A stretch of 64,000 nucleotides of DNA from Alteromonas genovensis (GCF_010500895.1 NZ_JAAAWO010000002.1:124001-188000); one strand, 5' to 3'; positions 1-12,223 are shown, numbered from the stretch's first letter. Notes: a model not told the origin generated them from the letters alone. Translations and numbers: made by a program.

Positions 1-87
1 GCGAGCGAGGCACAGGCGCTAGAAGAGGTTCGTAAAAAGACGAGTCAGACAAGAGACTTGTATTCGCTAAGTCATCTGCGCAACTAA
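1..87 (+). CDS. C-terminal end of an unidentified protein (partial)
   Basis: An open frame enters from the left edge and runs 28 codons to a TAA stop, followed by a strong hairpin terminator. The visible tail is charged, with an ALEEVRKKTSQTRDLYSLSHLRN-type ending. It is too short to assign to a family. Its position beside alginate lyase genes would suit a regulator or another alginate gene, but that is only a guess from context. Confidence 0.4.
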   Translation, partial: ASEAQALEEVRKKTSQTRDLYSLSHLRN

Positions 88-150
88 ATCGCCACGTTGC
101 CAACACGGCCCCAACTCGCCCCCAATATGCCTCTAACATACGAAAATAAA

Positions 151-186
151 AAAACCTACTATGCAGCGCCTCGCATAGTAGGTTTT
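151..186. terminator. Bidirectional rho-independent terminator
   Basis: A perfect 14-bp stem (151-164 with 173-186) encloses an 8-nt loop. The arms begin with an A-run and end with a T-run, so the hairpin can terminate both the plus-strand gene entering from the left and the minus-strand alginate lyase gene on the right. Confidence 0.85.
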
Positions 187-218
187 AGATATCCCTTGTT
201 AACTTCCCTTGCTAATAC

Positions 219-1652
219 CTACTCGCTTTCTGCGTAGTTGTCGTGGCTGTTTTTGATAGAGTAGAACGTGACTTTCGCTCGCTCATCGGCGTTGCTTGAG
301 TTATTAACATGATAGACACCGACCTTAAAATACATATATTGGTCTGCTTCGTCATAACGACTTCCCGTCATATCGTAAGTACTCACCACATCCGCTTTAC
401 CTTCTCGAGAAATGGTGACAAACAGAGTGTTGCCAAGTACTTCAATGGTGTAGCTGAAAGGCTCGTTAAGGGCTATGCCGTCACTGGGGTTACTCGCTGA
501 ACTACTTCTAGACCCAATCATTTCAATCCAGTCTTCGCTCTTCTCCATGGAGCCATCCGCGCTGGCACGCTTTTCGTGAGCATAATAAATAGCGCCCTTA
601 TCATTGTTAGGCAGCTTGCGGTAATACAGCCTTACAGGTTCGTCATCATTAGCATGAATTTGGCCGATAATGACTCTGCCAATCTGATAATTTTCACCCG
701 TTGTACTTACTTCATTGACAGCTAGAGAGACGTTAAGTTTACCGTCAACACCGCCCGCTGCTGTTTGTGCACTTTGCGGTGCAGAGCTAAATACCCAATT
801 GTTTTTATTCACGCCCTGAGTGCTAATACTTTTATTTCCTCGTCTTAGCATTTCTCTCAGCTCAACACGCACGTAGCTGGTGTTTTGAGAGGTTTTAAAG
901 CCATAGGCTGGAGAGCGCATTACAATGCCTGCATCGTCACTGGCATAGAAGTATTCTGAGTTAGTGTAGCCATCAGCCAGTTCGTTCTCATAGATACTAT
1001 CTGATGTTCCTGAGCCGTCCTCGTCAGTAGGCACGCTCACATACCAATCGAGTAGTTCAATACCTACTTCATTGGGAAATACGTCGACAATTTCTCCATC
1101 GCCTGCTTCGCAGTTAAATGCGTCAACTTCTACTATGGCGGTTTCATCGTTTACTGAGTTTCCTGAACCCGTGATGCGAAGAAAATTCGCGGTTGTAGGC
1201 TCTTCAAAGCTGATAAGTTCAAAGCCTGAATGTCGACCGCTAGAGCTTTCATTGCTGAGTATGGTGCTCCAATCGTTGCCGTCTGACGAACCCTCAACTG
1301 AGAAGCGATATGTACGCTCACTGCCTTTAAACCATTTAATTTGAAGGCTACCTACCTGTCGCTCCTGTCCAAAACCAAGAGTCAGCGATTCGTTACTGAA
1401 GTTACTTTGCCACCTCGATGTGCTAGTTGTATCGTCATCAACAGCGTTACTTGCCCCATAGCTATCGCTAGATGCACTATCATCTGCAGATACGCTAATT
1501 GGCAGTGAGGTGGTGGAACATGTTTGACCGGCTGTGGGGGGCGGTAAAGGCACCTGCTCAGGCACCGACTCGCTAACTGGCTGCGATTGAGAGCCGGAGC
1601 CGCCACAGGCTGTTAGCGTTAAAAGGGTACACAATAGGTATAAGCTACGCAT
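219..1652 (-). CDS. PL7 alginate lyase, lipoprotein with F5/8 type C (CBM32-like) domain
   Basis: Predicted secreted alginate lyase, cleaving alginate by beta-elimination at the outer surface or in the periplasm. The start at 1652 gives a 477-residue protein with a lipoprotein signal (MRSLYLL..., lipobox LTAC, Cys16). The open frame extends 44 codons further upstream, but that extension has no signal features and runs across a terminator hairpin. Residues about 45-185 resemble an F5/8 type C carbohydrate-binding domain (ASNAVDDDTTSTSRW, then an SVEGSSDGNDW segment). The rest is a PL7 jelly roll with the family motifs RVELREML, IIGQIHA and YFKVGVYH, corresponding to the classical R(S/T)ELR, QIH and YFKAGxY blocks. 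It lies downstream of the TonB receptor on the same strand, separated by a hairpin that may reduce read-through. Confidence 0.9.
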   Translation of the reverse strand: MRSLYLLCTLLTLTACGGSGSQSQPVSESVPEQVPLPPPTAGQTCSTTSLPISVSADDSASSDSYGASNAVDDDTTSTSRWQSNFSNESLTLGFGQERQVGSLQIKWFKGSERTYRFSVEGSSDGNDWSTILSNESSSGRHSGFELISFEEPTTANFLRITGSGNSVNDETAIVEVDAFNCEAGDGEIVDVFPNEVGIELLDWYVSVPTDEDGSGTSDSIYENELADGYTNSEYFYASDDAGIVMRSPAYGFKTSQNTSYVRVELREMLRRGNKSISTQGVNKNNWVFSSAPQSAQTAAGGVDGKLNVSLAVNEVSTTGENYQIGRVIIGQIHANDDEPVRLYYRKLPNNDKGAIYYAHEKRASADGSMEKSEDWIEMIGSRSSSASNPSDGIALNEPFSYTIEVLGNTLFVTISREGKADVVSTYDMTGSRYDEADQYMYFKVGVYHVNNSSNADERAKVTFYSIKNSHDNYAESE

Positions 1653-1674
1653 GAAATATTGCTCTTTAAATATA

Positions 1675-1722
1675 GAAAAAATGAAGCGCAGAGTGAGGGT
1701 AGGGCTACCCTCATGTCTGCGC
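1675..1722 (-). terminator. Terminator or attenuator hairpin between receptor and lyase genes
   Basis: Two stacked perfect stems, GCGCAGA/TCTGCGC (1686-1692 with 1716-1722) and GAGGGTAG/CTACCCTC (1695-1702 with 1705-1712), are followed on the minus strand by a T-run just before the lyase start. It probably ends most transcripts of the TonB receptor gene. The lyase would then depend on read-through or its own promoter. Confidence 0.65.
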
Positions 1723-1795
1723 TCTTTGTAGTTGCAAGGTTGATGTGTTTGCAAGACTGCTCGCACTTGCAAAGCTGCTAGCACTTACAATGGCG

Positions 1796-4700
1796 TTAGT
1801 ACTTAAATTCAACACCTGCAAAAACACGTGGGCCGTAAACATTAATTTCTGCGAAATTATCACGTGACGGACGATACTGTCTTTTCGGGTCGTCAAACAG
1901 GTTGATAGCTTCGAGTCTGAATTTCCAGTTGCTGTTCAAGCGATATGACAAACGAGCCTCGAAAATTTCGGTATCGTCTACATAGCGCACGGCGCCCGGT
2001 GTGCTTAAGAATTGCTGGAAGTAATTACTACGATACTTGTAATTTACCGCCACATTAAAGTTCTCATATTCATAGTAAACCTGAGTGGAAAGTACGTGCT
2101 CAGAGAAACCAAATAGATTCGCAGGTGGAACAATACCAAAACGCTGCTCAAGCTCACCCGTGCTTGAATTAATGACAACTGAGGTACCAAAGCTTTCATC
2201 TTCAAATTCAAAGTTCGAATCTGCGTAGTTATAGCTCACCTTAAAGCCAAAGCCATTTAACCAGCTGTCTAAATAAGAGAACGAGTGTGTGGCGGTAAGC
2301 TCTAGACCGTAAATCTGGCTTGAGTCGTCACTTGTTTGAGGGGTAGTTACAATGGTATCCACCGACTCGCCATCAATTTCAAATGATTCCGTTTGCGACG
2401 TATTCGAGAACCCCCCGTCGAAGGTTTTATAGTAGAGACCGAATGCTAATACCGTATCTTCATTAGGGTACCATTCTACTGCAGCATCAAAGTTCCACGA
2501 CATAAACGGGTCTAACAGTGGGTTACCAACTGCCACTGCACGGCCTACGGCATCAGACAAGTTACCTGTGACTACTTCGTCATCTATTCCGGTAAAGCTT
2601 CGACCGAATCCTAAATCAGATGGATCAGGGCGAGATAGTCCGCGATAAAGGCCGCCGCGTACAAGAATGTCGTCACGAACATCTACAATGACGTTTACAC
2701 TTGGCAATAGCTCGGTATAACTGCCGCCGCCTTCTACTTGCTCTAGGTCTCCCCCGACTGGGCTTATTGCAGTAATAATGCCGTCAAAGTCTCTTTCAGC
2801 CGTAAGCGGGCCGCGATATGAAATTGAGGTTACGTCAGTTTTAACTACTCGAAGACCAAAGTTGCCTCGAACGCCATAATCACCGATGAAGGTGTCATAA
2901 TCGGCCTGAAGGTAGGCAGCGATTGTGTCTTCTTCCATATCAACAGCGGCGATATCGCGGGCATCTGCTTCGTCGTTAGTAGGCATTGAGTTGGCGATAG
3001 TGCGGATATCACCGTTTTCCAGCGTCAACGAGCTAAGAAGGTTTTCTGCTAAGCAGATAGGGTCGAACGTGGCAAAAGAGTTGCCTGTACCGTTTGTTAG
3101 CACATTGCCATCACTATCCACATTGGTAAATAAAGGTGCACCGCCGGTTTCGTTGTCAAGAAAGCCTGATTCAGGAAATACCGTGTTACGACATGCTATG
3201 TTTGCCGCAGCTGCAGCATCGTTACTGAAGGTTAATTCTGTTCTGTTGTTGGTGCCGCTTCCGCCAGGAACACTTGCGTATTCAAGTTTAGACACTCGTA
3301 AGCCACCTTTTAAACCCACAATAAATTCCGAGTCAGGTATATAGTCAAAGTCTAAGCGGGCAGCATTAACGTCGTTGAAACGAGACTGATTTAGGTCAAG
3401 GCGAGTTCGTGCTTCGTCTGCAAAGGCAGCGTGATAATTTACATCAAAGTTTTGCAGTGTCCATGTTGGTACTAATGAACCATTGTTAAAGATTTGCGCA
3501 GCGGTGAGTACTTCACCATTACTATCTGCACCTTCAACGTTATTTTGATAAATATCTCTGTTTTCAGATTGAAGTCGAGTTTGAATAATGGTTTCTACCC
3601 GCTCTGTTTGCGAAGCGGCGTAGTCGAACATCACTTTTAATCTATCGTTGACGGTATACTTAATATTAATACCGCCGCCGTTGTATTTTTCACCGCGTTC
3701 AGCATATTGACTGTTGGTTTCAATGTTTTGAATTGCAGTAAATTGACGAAGGGCACCGTTTTCGGTGGCAGTTAAATTAAACGGTAATCTTTCTGATTCA
3801 GGGGTGTTAAAACCGTCAATGTGGTTTGCTTCTGCAAACACTAGGTCGTTACGAATTTCACTGAAATCGCGGTTTGAATACTGATAGTCGGCATTTATTT
3901 CTAGTTTATCGTTAGGTTGCCACTGCACAGCACCAAACACTGATTCACGGGTGTCGTCAGTAATGTTTTGTCTAAAAGAGTTTTGAGAGCGGGAAAATAT
4001 AAAAGGTGTATTGGCATCAGGGGCATTGCCACTTTCATCTGCTACAAGGTCAAGGGCGCCACCACCGTCTTCACAATCAACACGGCCTTGGTTAATTCCG
4101 CCATCAAACCCAGGCGCAATGCGACAAGCATTCCACGAGGTGCCTGTGCGTGCCTCTTGCTCGGGGTTACTTTTGGTGTCCCGCTGTAAGCCAATTGAAA
4201 AGCCAAAATCACCTAGCGAGTCAGTTTCAATTTGATCTACGAAGCTGGTTGTAATTCGATGTCCAAATTCATCTACCGGCTCCTCTAAGTCGTAGTTGTC
4301 AGGGTTGAAGTTTCCTTTATACGACAACTGAAAACGGCGCTTCCCGTAGTCTAAAGGTCTGATGGTATCGAGGTGTATTTGCCCAGAAACACCACCTTCA
4401 ATTAATTCAGCAGATTGGGTTTTGTATATCGCGACTTTGTTAAACAACTCTGATGGAAACTGAGAAAAGTTAACTGACCGGTCGCCACTGCCGTTAGCAG
4501 CTTCACGTCCGTTCATTACCGTGCTTCCTAGATATGGACCTAAACCTCGAATTGATATTTCCGTTGCACCGCCTTGCTCTCTGTGAGAAGAGGCGCCGGT
4601 TAGGGTTTCTAACGCTTCACCAATAGATAAGGCCGGCAGATCGCCAATATCGTCTGCTGAAATACCGTCGACAATTTCGGTAGACTCGCGTTTTATCGAT

Positions 4701-4912
4701 ATCGAGCTTTGAATAGTTTGGCGAATCCCTCGAACTTCAATAACTTCAGTTTCTTCAGCAGATTCACCTTCGCTCTCTTGCGAATAGGCAAAGAAGGGAG
4801 CCATTGTCATTGGTGCGCAAATTACACCAGCAACGAGTGAAGGGCGGTACGCCTTGCGTATCGCTCGCAATACTTGGCTTAATCTTGTTTCTTGTTTTAA
4901 ATCAGTGTGCAT
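1796..4912 (-). CDS. TonB-dependent receptor, CAZyme-linked type (probable alginate oligomer uptake)
   Basis: Outer-membrane receptor of 1038 residues that would import oligosaccharides using TonB/ExbBD energy. The N-terminus has a long signal peptide region (SLVAGVICAPMTMAPFFAYS), then a TonB-box-like VIEVRGIRQTIQSS stretch and a plug domain (IVDGISADDIGDLPALSIGEAL, RGLGPYLGSTVMNGREA). The large barrel ends in an aromatic residue (GVEFKY). The spacing of the plug motifs matches the family often found beside polysaccharide lyases in Alteromonas, Xanthomonas and Caulobacter. The start at 4912 is preferred over the longer frame beginning at 5050, because the upstream part overlaps the repeated TTACCAA promoter motif. 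Specificity for alginate is inferred only from the flanking PL7 genes. Confidence 0.9.
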   Translation of the reverse strand: MHTDLKQETRLSQVLRAIRKAYRPSLVAGVICAPMTMAPFFAYSQESEGESAEETEVIEVRGIRQTIQSSISIKRESTEIVDGISADDIGDLPALSIGEALETLTGASSHREQGGATEISIRGLGPYLGSTVMNGREAANGSGDRSVNFSQFPSELFNKVAIYKTQSAELIEGGVSGQIHLDTIRPLDYGKRRFQLSYKGNFNPDNYDLEEPVDEFGHRITTSFVDQIETDSLGDFGFSIGLQRDTKSNPEQEARTGTSWNACRIAPGFDGGINQGRVDCEDGGGALDLVADESGNAPDANTPFIFSRSQNSFRQNITDDTRESVFGAVQWQPNDKLEINADYQYSNRDFSEIRNDLVFAEANHIDGFNTPESERLPFNLTATENGALRQFTAIQNIETNSQYAERGEKYNGGGINIKYTVNDRLKVMFDYAASQTERVETIIQTRLQSENRDIYQNNVEGADSNGEVLTAAQIFNNGSLVPTWTLQNFDVNYHAAFADEARTRLDLNQSRFNDVNAARLDFDYIPDSEFIVGLKGGLRVSKLEYASVPGGSGTNNRTELTFSNDAAAAANIACRNTVFPESGFLDNETGGAPLFTNVDSDGNVLTNGTGNSFATFDPICLAENLLSSLTLENGDIRTIANSMPTNDEADARDIAAVDMEEDTIAAYLQADYDTFIGDYGVRGNFGLRVVKTDVTSISYRGPLTAERDFDGIITAISPVGGDLEQVEGGGSYTELLPSVNVIVDVRDDILVRGGLYRGLSRPDPSDLGFGRSFTGIDDEVVTGNLSDAVGRAVAVGNPLLDPFMSWNFDAAVEWYPNEDTVLAFGLYYKTFDGGFSNTSQTESFEIDGESVDTIVTTPQTSDDSSQIYGLELTATHSFSYLDSWLNGFGFKVSYNYADSNFEFEDESFGTSVVINSSTGELEQRFGIVPPANLFGFSEHVLSTQVYYEYENFNVAVNYKYRSNYFQQFLSTPGAVRYVDDTEIFEARLSYRLNSNWKFRLEAINLFDDPKRQYRPSRDNFAEINVYGPRVFAGVEFKY

Positions 4913-5000
4913 AAACGTGATGTCCATTAAAGTTTCAACTACCAAACTCGAAGTAAGGCGTTCCTTGTGAATCCATGCTGTCCATATACCAGGAATTAGG

Positions 5001-5091
5001 GTAACCAATACTGCCAAGGTGTTACCAAAATGAATAGTAATTGTTACCAATGCTATTCTTTTGTTTACATATTGGCAATAACATTTGGTAA
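5001..5091 (-). promoter_or_regulatory. Promoter region with repeated TTACCAA/TTGGTAA motif
   Basis: Exact heptamers occur at 5022-5028 and 5044-5050 (TTACCAA) and at 5085-5091 (TTGGTAA), with a near match TAACCAA near 5002. The same heptamer recurs upstream of the two other alginate-locus transcription units. This suggests a shared operator, possibly for a GntR/FadR- or LacI-type regulator; the regulator itself is not in the window. Confidence 0.5.
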
Positions 5092-5203
5092 ATATTTATA
5101 ATTCTATTTAGTTTTAACGTTCTAACGTCGGCGTAATACAAAGCTCGTCATTGTTACTTTTAACGACGTATTTCAAATGACTGCGTTTTTAGCGCCTGTA
5201 TCT

Positions 5204-6268
5204 CTATTTACCAGCAACTGGTGGTGTACTCTCACTCAATGTAAGCTTTGAGAAGCTCACTCTGGCATAGTCACCATTGGCTTTATCTTCTTCCCAGTTT
5301 CCCGTACCTAAACAGGCTGGATACCAAAACCCTGCTTTTTCGCTAGTACTGCATTGGTTGTATGCGCCAGCTTTAAAGTAGTTCCAGTCAAGAGTGTAAC
5401 CATAGGGGTGATCGAACTTATCAAGTTCACCATTAGCATCCACCGCATTGGCTAAATTAATCTCATACTTCACCGTTTCGTGGCCCTCTGCCTCAAAAGT
5501 CAGATACATAGTATCTTCGTGAACATTGACGGTGTAAGACATTTCATCACCCAGTGCGATGCCCTCATCACCAGGGTTGGCAGGCTCTTTCCACGTGTTC
5601 CCCCAAACTGGGTAGGCAATATCGGTTCTATTTGGATCGTCTTTAGGAAGGTTGCGCTCGTAGGTCCAAAATACCGAGCCCGTTTCGTGCTCTGGCCATT
5701 TCTTATAATAGATTTTCAGCGGTTCATTGCCCCAACCGAAACCCTGTACTTTTTTATCCCACTTAGTAGCGTGGATCTGACCAATTACAACGGAAAACGC
5801 GGGTGGTCTGTCGGGGTACTTGGCCCTCTTTGCCACGTGCTCTACTTTCAGTGTTGCTTCCATTTTTCCACCAATACTGGCGAATCGTTTTGCAATTGGA
5901 TTACTTGCCACCGTAAAGCTGTTTTTCGGCGATTGTGTTTTTATGCGGCCGTCATCGCCTTTAAGCATCTGACGAAGTTCGCTGCGAGTATTTGTCGAGT
6001 TTTTGGTTGTTAGCGCCTTATTAGGCGCAGTAAAGACCATGTTGCCTTCATCATCAAGGTAGAAAAAGTTGGGGTGATAAAAGCCCTGTAGGTCTTCCAC
6101 AGAAATATTGTCAACCTTACCATCGTTATTGTCATCCACAGGAAGCGTGATATACCACTGAGAAAGATCAAATTGCTCTGACGGTGCGTCGGCAGCTACC
6201 CCTTGGCTTGAAAACAAGACGAAGCTTGAAAAGAGTAACGTCGTAAATTTTTTAGGTCGTATTTGCAT
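5204..6268 (-). CDS. PL7 alginate lyase, secreted
   Basis: A 354-residue single-domain alginate lyase. The N-terminus is a Sec signal peptide (KKFTTLLFSSFVLFSSQGVAA, cleavage likely after VAA). The PL7 motifs appear in order: RSELRQML (near residue 94), VVIGQIHA (near 160) and YFKAGAYNQC (near 300), with an FDLSQWYITLP opening strand. It lacks the carbohydrate-binding domain of its paralogue at 219-1652, so the two probably act as soluble and surface-bound enzymes on the same polymer. It has its own promoter region carrying the TTACCAA motif and lies upstream of the TonB receptor on the same strand. Confidence 0.92.
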   Translation of the reverse strand: MQIRPKKFTTLLFSSFVLFSSQGVAADAPSEQFDLSQWYITLPVDDNNDGKVDNISVEDLQGFYHPNFFYLDDEGNMVFTAPNKALTTKNSTNTRSELRQMLKGDDGRIKTQSPKNSFTVASNPIAKRFASIGGKMEATLKVEHVAKRAKYPDRPPAFSVVIGQIHATKWDKKVQGFGWGNEPLKIYYKKWPEHETGSVFWTYERNLPKDDPNRTDIAYPVWGNTWKEPANPGDEGIALGDEMSYTVNVHEDTMYLTFEAEGHETVKYEINLANAVDANGELDKFDHPYGYTLDWNYFKAGAYNQCSTSEKAGFWYPACLGTGNWEEDKANGDYARVSFSKLTLSESTPPVAGK

Positions 6269-6651
6269 AACGAAGTCTTCACATGTTGTTCACTTTGTTT
6301 CGCATATTAACAAACCAAATAAATTTACCAATAAATATTTTTTGACAAACCAATTATTCAAATGGAAGCGATTAGAAAGCTTATTCGATTAAGGCCTGTA
6401 AATACAAAGACTGCACGCCAGTGCACCGTGAGAATGCTCTATGTAAAATTAATTTTTGTACCTTACCGGTTGATAAAGGTTTCAAGACTAATTGTTAATT
6501 TTTTGTATTTAATTATGGAATATGGTGAGGGATTGTGATTACATACCAAAAAATAAATTGGTAATAATTAAGCTTTTTGTTGGTAAGGTTTTGTTTTTCA
6601 GCCTTCACAATGGTCAAGCATGGGTTTTAAAAAGGAAATAGGTGAACCGTG
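6269..6651. promoter_or_regulatory. Divergent promoter region of the alginate locus
   Basis: This 383-bp AT-rich gap separates the minus-strand PL7 lyase from the plus-strand lipoprotein gene. It contains TTACCAA at 6325-6331 and TTGGTAA at 6558-6564 and 6580-6586. An ATACCAA at 6543-6549 forms a TACCAA-8-TTGGTA palindrome with the site at 6558. A ribosome-binding sequence AAGGAAATAGG precedes the lipoprotein start. No small gene was recognised. Confidence 0.55.
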
Positions 6652-8874
6652 ATGAAAATAAAGAGTGTGTTTACATTGAGTATGTTGAGTTTGACGCTTT
6701 ACGGGTGCGGTGGTTCAGACGCACCTGAAAATCAGCCAGGCTCTGTAACGCTTTCAGGAAACGCTATCGCTGGCGAAACGCTCAGTGCGAGTGTGGAAGA
6801 TGCAGATGGTTTTGATGCAAGCGCTGTATCCTATCAGTGGCTAGCCAATGGAATTCCTTTGTCTGACCAAACAAGCTCGTCTTTTACATTAACTAGTGCA
6901 CAGCGCGGCGCTACAATTCGCGTATCAGTGACCTATGTGGATAATGGTGGAACGCGCGAAGGAGCAACATCAAACGAGACTTCTGAAGTACTTGCTAATG
7001 AAGTTGGTGCAATTACCGTTTCTGGCGCTACCACCGTTGGCTCGGTGCTAACAGCTGAGGTAACAGACGGCAATGGCTTGCCTGAAACAGTTACCTACTC
7101 TTGGTCAGCGTCTGGTACGGTGATAGAGGGCGAGACGGCTCAAACGTTAGAGCTTGGAGAAGCAACTGAAGGGACAACAATTACTGCTACTGCGAGCTAT
7201 ACAGATTTAGAAGGCTTTGAGGAAAGTGTTACCTCTGAGCCTACTGAAGAAGTTGCCCCTTTCGGTACGAATACCCCTGCAGAAATTAGTGGGCTAACCG
7301 CTACGGTAAGTAATGATGTGACTGATCCGCTAACAGGCTCGGTGTCCGTGTCTGATGTGGATGAGGGGGAAGCGACAATCGTCGCACAAACAGACACCAC
7401 AATAACTTACGGTACGTTTTCTATTACGGAGTCTGGCGACTGGTCATACAATCTAAACACCGAAGATCCAACGGTTGCTGGCTTAGCCAATGCCTCTGAA
7501 TCTGTTGAGGACAGTGCGGTACTAGAATCTGCTGATGGAACAGTTGCTACGCTGGTTATTACTATTATTGGTGTTAATCCTGCGAGCGGTAATAATCAAG
7601 CTGCTGTTATTAGAGATTTAACCGATGACGATACAGGAGAACTGCGTTTCTCTCTTCCCGAGGCACTAGCGGCCGGAAGAATTGAAGCAAGCTTCACCAG
7701 AACCGATGACGACCTTGGCAGCACTGATGCATTCATAAGCCTATTTAATTCGGGCAATAACAATGCAGGTTCTATCATTGACCTACGCATCCGTGATGAT
7801 CAGTTTGCGACTCGCTACCCTGAACGCTCATTTGATGGAGTGGATGTTACACCAGGAACCTTACAAGACATTGTGATCACATGGGCTTATCCTGATGGAA
7901 ACACCGCAGCGGGTCAATTGCCAGTCATTACTGTTGAAATAGACGGCGAAGCAGCGGTTGATCCCTTCACTCCAGATGGAAGCAATCCTGAAGGTGGCGT
8001 GACGACGGTTTCATTCCGTTTTGGTAGTAACTCTCTCGTGCTTCCTGAAACCGGTCAATTTACCATTGATGAGTTTGCTGTATACAGCGACGTAAATGGT
8101 GACACTCTGGTATTTGAAGATGATTTCTCTACTTATAGCGCAGGCTTTAATCTTGATTCAGAAGTGAGTGACACATCGCCTTACGCCACTAATACAGAAG
8201 ATGCTCTGGTTGAAGAATATGGCTCAGCGTCTGGTGAGGGTAATCAGTACGCACGTGTTATTGATACTGATGACAGCGATACGGGAGAGTTGAGATTTGC
8301 GTTACCAGAAGCACAAGCCGAAGGTAAACTTGACCTTCGCTTTACGCGCACTGACGATGACGCAGGAAGCACTGATGCTTTTATTAGCCTATTCAACTCA
8401 GGTAATAACAACGCTGGCTCAATCATGGACTTACGAGTAAGAGATGATTCCTTTGGCTTGCGCTACCCGAGTATGGATATTGAAGGGGCTGTAGTAACAC
8501 CTGGTGAATTCCAAACGTTAAGTGTGACCTGGGCTTACCCAGACGGAAACACGGCGGCAGGGCAATTACCTACCATTACGTTAGAAATTGACGGCGAAGC
8601 GGTAATGGATCCGTTTGAGCCAACTGGCAGTAATCCTGAGGGCGGTGTGACGACGATATCTTTGCGTTTTGGCAGCAACAGCACAGCGCTCACGCAAGAT
8701 GCCATGTTCTGGCTAGACGACCTCATCATTTATGCTGACACTGCTGGAACGAACATCGTCTTCCAAGATGATTTCCAAAGCTATGCAGATGGTGAAGACT
8801 TAGACCCAGACAACAACGCAAACTCTGTATATTCAAGCAATACTTCGGAGGCAGTGGTAGCCACTGAGCAGTAA
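6652..8874 (+). CDS. Large lipoprotein with VCBS-like domain and tandem C-terminal repeat
   Basis: A 740-residue predicted lipoprotein (signal MKIKSVFTLSMLSLTLYGC, lipid-bearing Cys19). ATG at 6652 is preferred over the GTG immediately before it. Residues about 30-200 are two Ig-like beta repeats (SGNAIAGETLSASVEDADG and SGATTVGSVLTAEVTDGNG). Residues about 205-310 match the VCBS pattern (TGSVSVSDVDEGEA, YGTFSITESGDWSYNL, LVITIIG). The remainder is two copies of a domain of about 200 residues, each with TGELRF, TDAFISLFNSGNNNAGSI, WAYPDGNTAAGQLP and GSNPEGGVTT blocks. These look like concanavalin-like jelly rolls. There are no recognisable lyase motifs. The position and shared promoter motif suggest polysaccharide binding at the surface. 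Function is not established. Confidence 0.8.
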   Translation: MKIKSVFTLSMLSLTLYGCGGSDAPENQPGSVTLSGNAIAGETLSASVEDADGFDASAVSYQWLANGIPLSDQTSSSFTLTSAQRGATIRVSVTYVDNGGTREGATSNETSEVLANEVGAITVSGATTVGSVLTAEVTDGNGLPETVTYSWSASGTVIEGETAQTLELGEATEGTTITATASYTDLEGFEESVTSEPTEEVAPFGTNTPAEISGLTATVSNDVTDPLTGSVSVSDVDEGEATIVAQTDTTITYGTFSITESGDWSYNLNTEDPTVAGLANASESVEDSAVLESADGTVATLVITIIGVNPASGNNQAAVIRDLTDDDTGELRFSLPEALAAGRIEASFTRTDDDLGSTDAFISLFNSGNNNAGSIIDLRIRDDQFATRYPERSFDGVDVTPGTLQDIVITWAYPDGNTAAGQLPVITVEIDGEAAVDPFTPDGSNPEGGVTTVSFRFGSNSLVLPETGQFTIDEFAVYSDVNGDTLVFEDDFSTYSAGFNLDSEVSDTSPYATNTEDALVEEYGSASGEGNQYARVIDTDDSDTGELRFALPEAQAEGKLDLRFTRTDDDAGSTDAFISLFNSGNNNAGSIMDLRVRDDSFGLRYPSMDIEGAVVTPGEFQTLSVTWAYPDGNTAAGQLPTITLEIDGEAVMDPFEPTGSNPEGGVTTISLRFGSNSTALTQDAMFWLDDLIIYADTAGTNIVFQDDFQSYADGEDLDPDNNANSVYSSNTSEAVVATEQ

Positions 8875-8941
8875 AAGCAGGCGTGTTACTCGATTACATT
8901 GCAACATCGGTTGTAATAGTATAAAAGCTGTCGAATAAGAC

Positions 8942-8979
8942 AAATGCCCGATACGCTAAAACGTGTTGGGCATTTTTTT
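8942..8979 (+). terminator. Rho-independent terminator of the lipoprotein gene
   Basis: AAATGCCC (8942-8949) pairs with GGGCATTT (8968-8975), with an inner ACG/CGT pairing, followed by a T-run. It lies about 70 bp after the stop codon. Confidence 0.8.
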
Positions 8980-8982
8980 CAG

Positions 8983-9014
8983 GCAAAAAAAAGCGCACTT
9001 TATACAGTGCGCTT
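8983..9014 (-). terminator. Rho-independent terminator of eno
   Basis: AAGCGCACT (8991-8999) pairs with AGTGCGCTT (9006-9014). On the minus strand the stem is followed by a run of T residues, just beyond the end of enolase. Confidence 0.85.
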
Positions 9015-9065
9015 TCGTATTTTTAAAGCAAGTTAACAGCGATTCATAGGAGAATCGCTTTTGCT

Positions 9066-10367
<1,302 letters not shown>

Positions 10368-10417
10368 TCAACAATTGATGTGGGAACGCAACGGGAAAGC
10401 GTTCCCTTTATTAGAAA

Positions 10418-12064
<1,647 letters not shown>

Positions 12065-12189
12065 TTAGGGTTGTATGGTAAATATAGGCCGATTTCAGAA
12101 AGAAACCATCTACACTTTGGACGGGGCGATAGTATACGCAAAACCATGTAAACAGACAATCGATTTGCCCACATGATGTGCAAATTTAC

Positions 12190-12223
12190 GCCAAGTTCAG
12201 GCCAATTGTGACCTAAACTTGGC
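12190..12223 (-). terminator. Hairpin after mutS (weak terminator candidate)
   Basis: GCCAAGTTCAGG (12190-12201) pairs with CCTAAACTTGGC (12212-12223) with one mismatch, just beyond the mutS stop. On the minus strand it is followed only by a short AT-rich stretch rather than a clear T-run, so its role as a terminator is uncertain. Confidence 0.4.

Noticed and set aside
2925-4235. Plus-strand frames opposite the TonB receptor gene
   Set aside because: They mirror the codon pattern of the real gene on the other strand and have no family features.
4913-5050. N-terminal extension of the TonB receptor
   Set aside because: It overlaps the repeated TTACCAA promoter motifs, and the signal peptide region fits the start at 4912.
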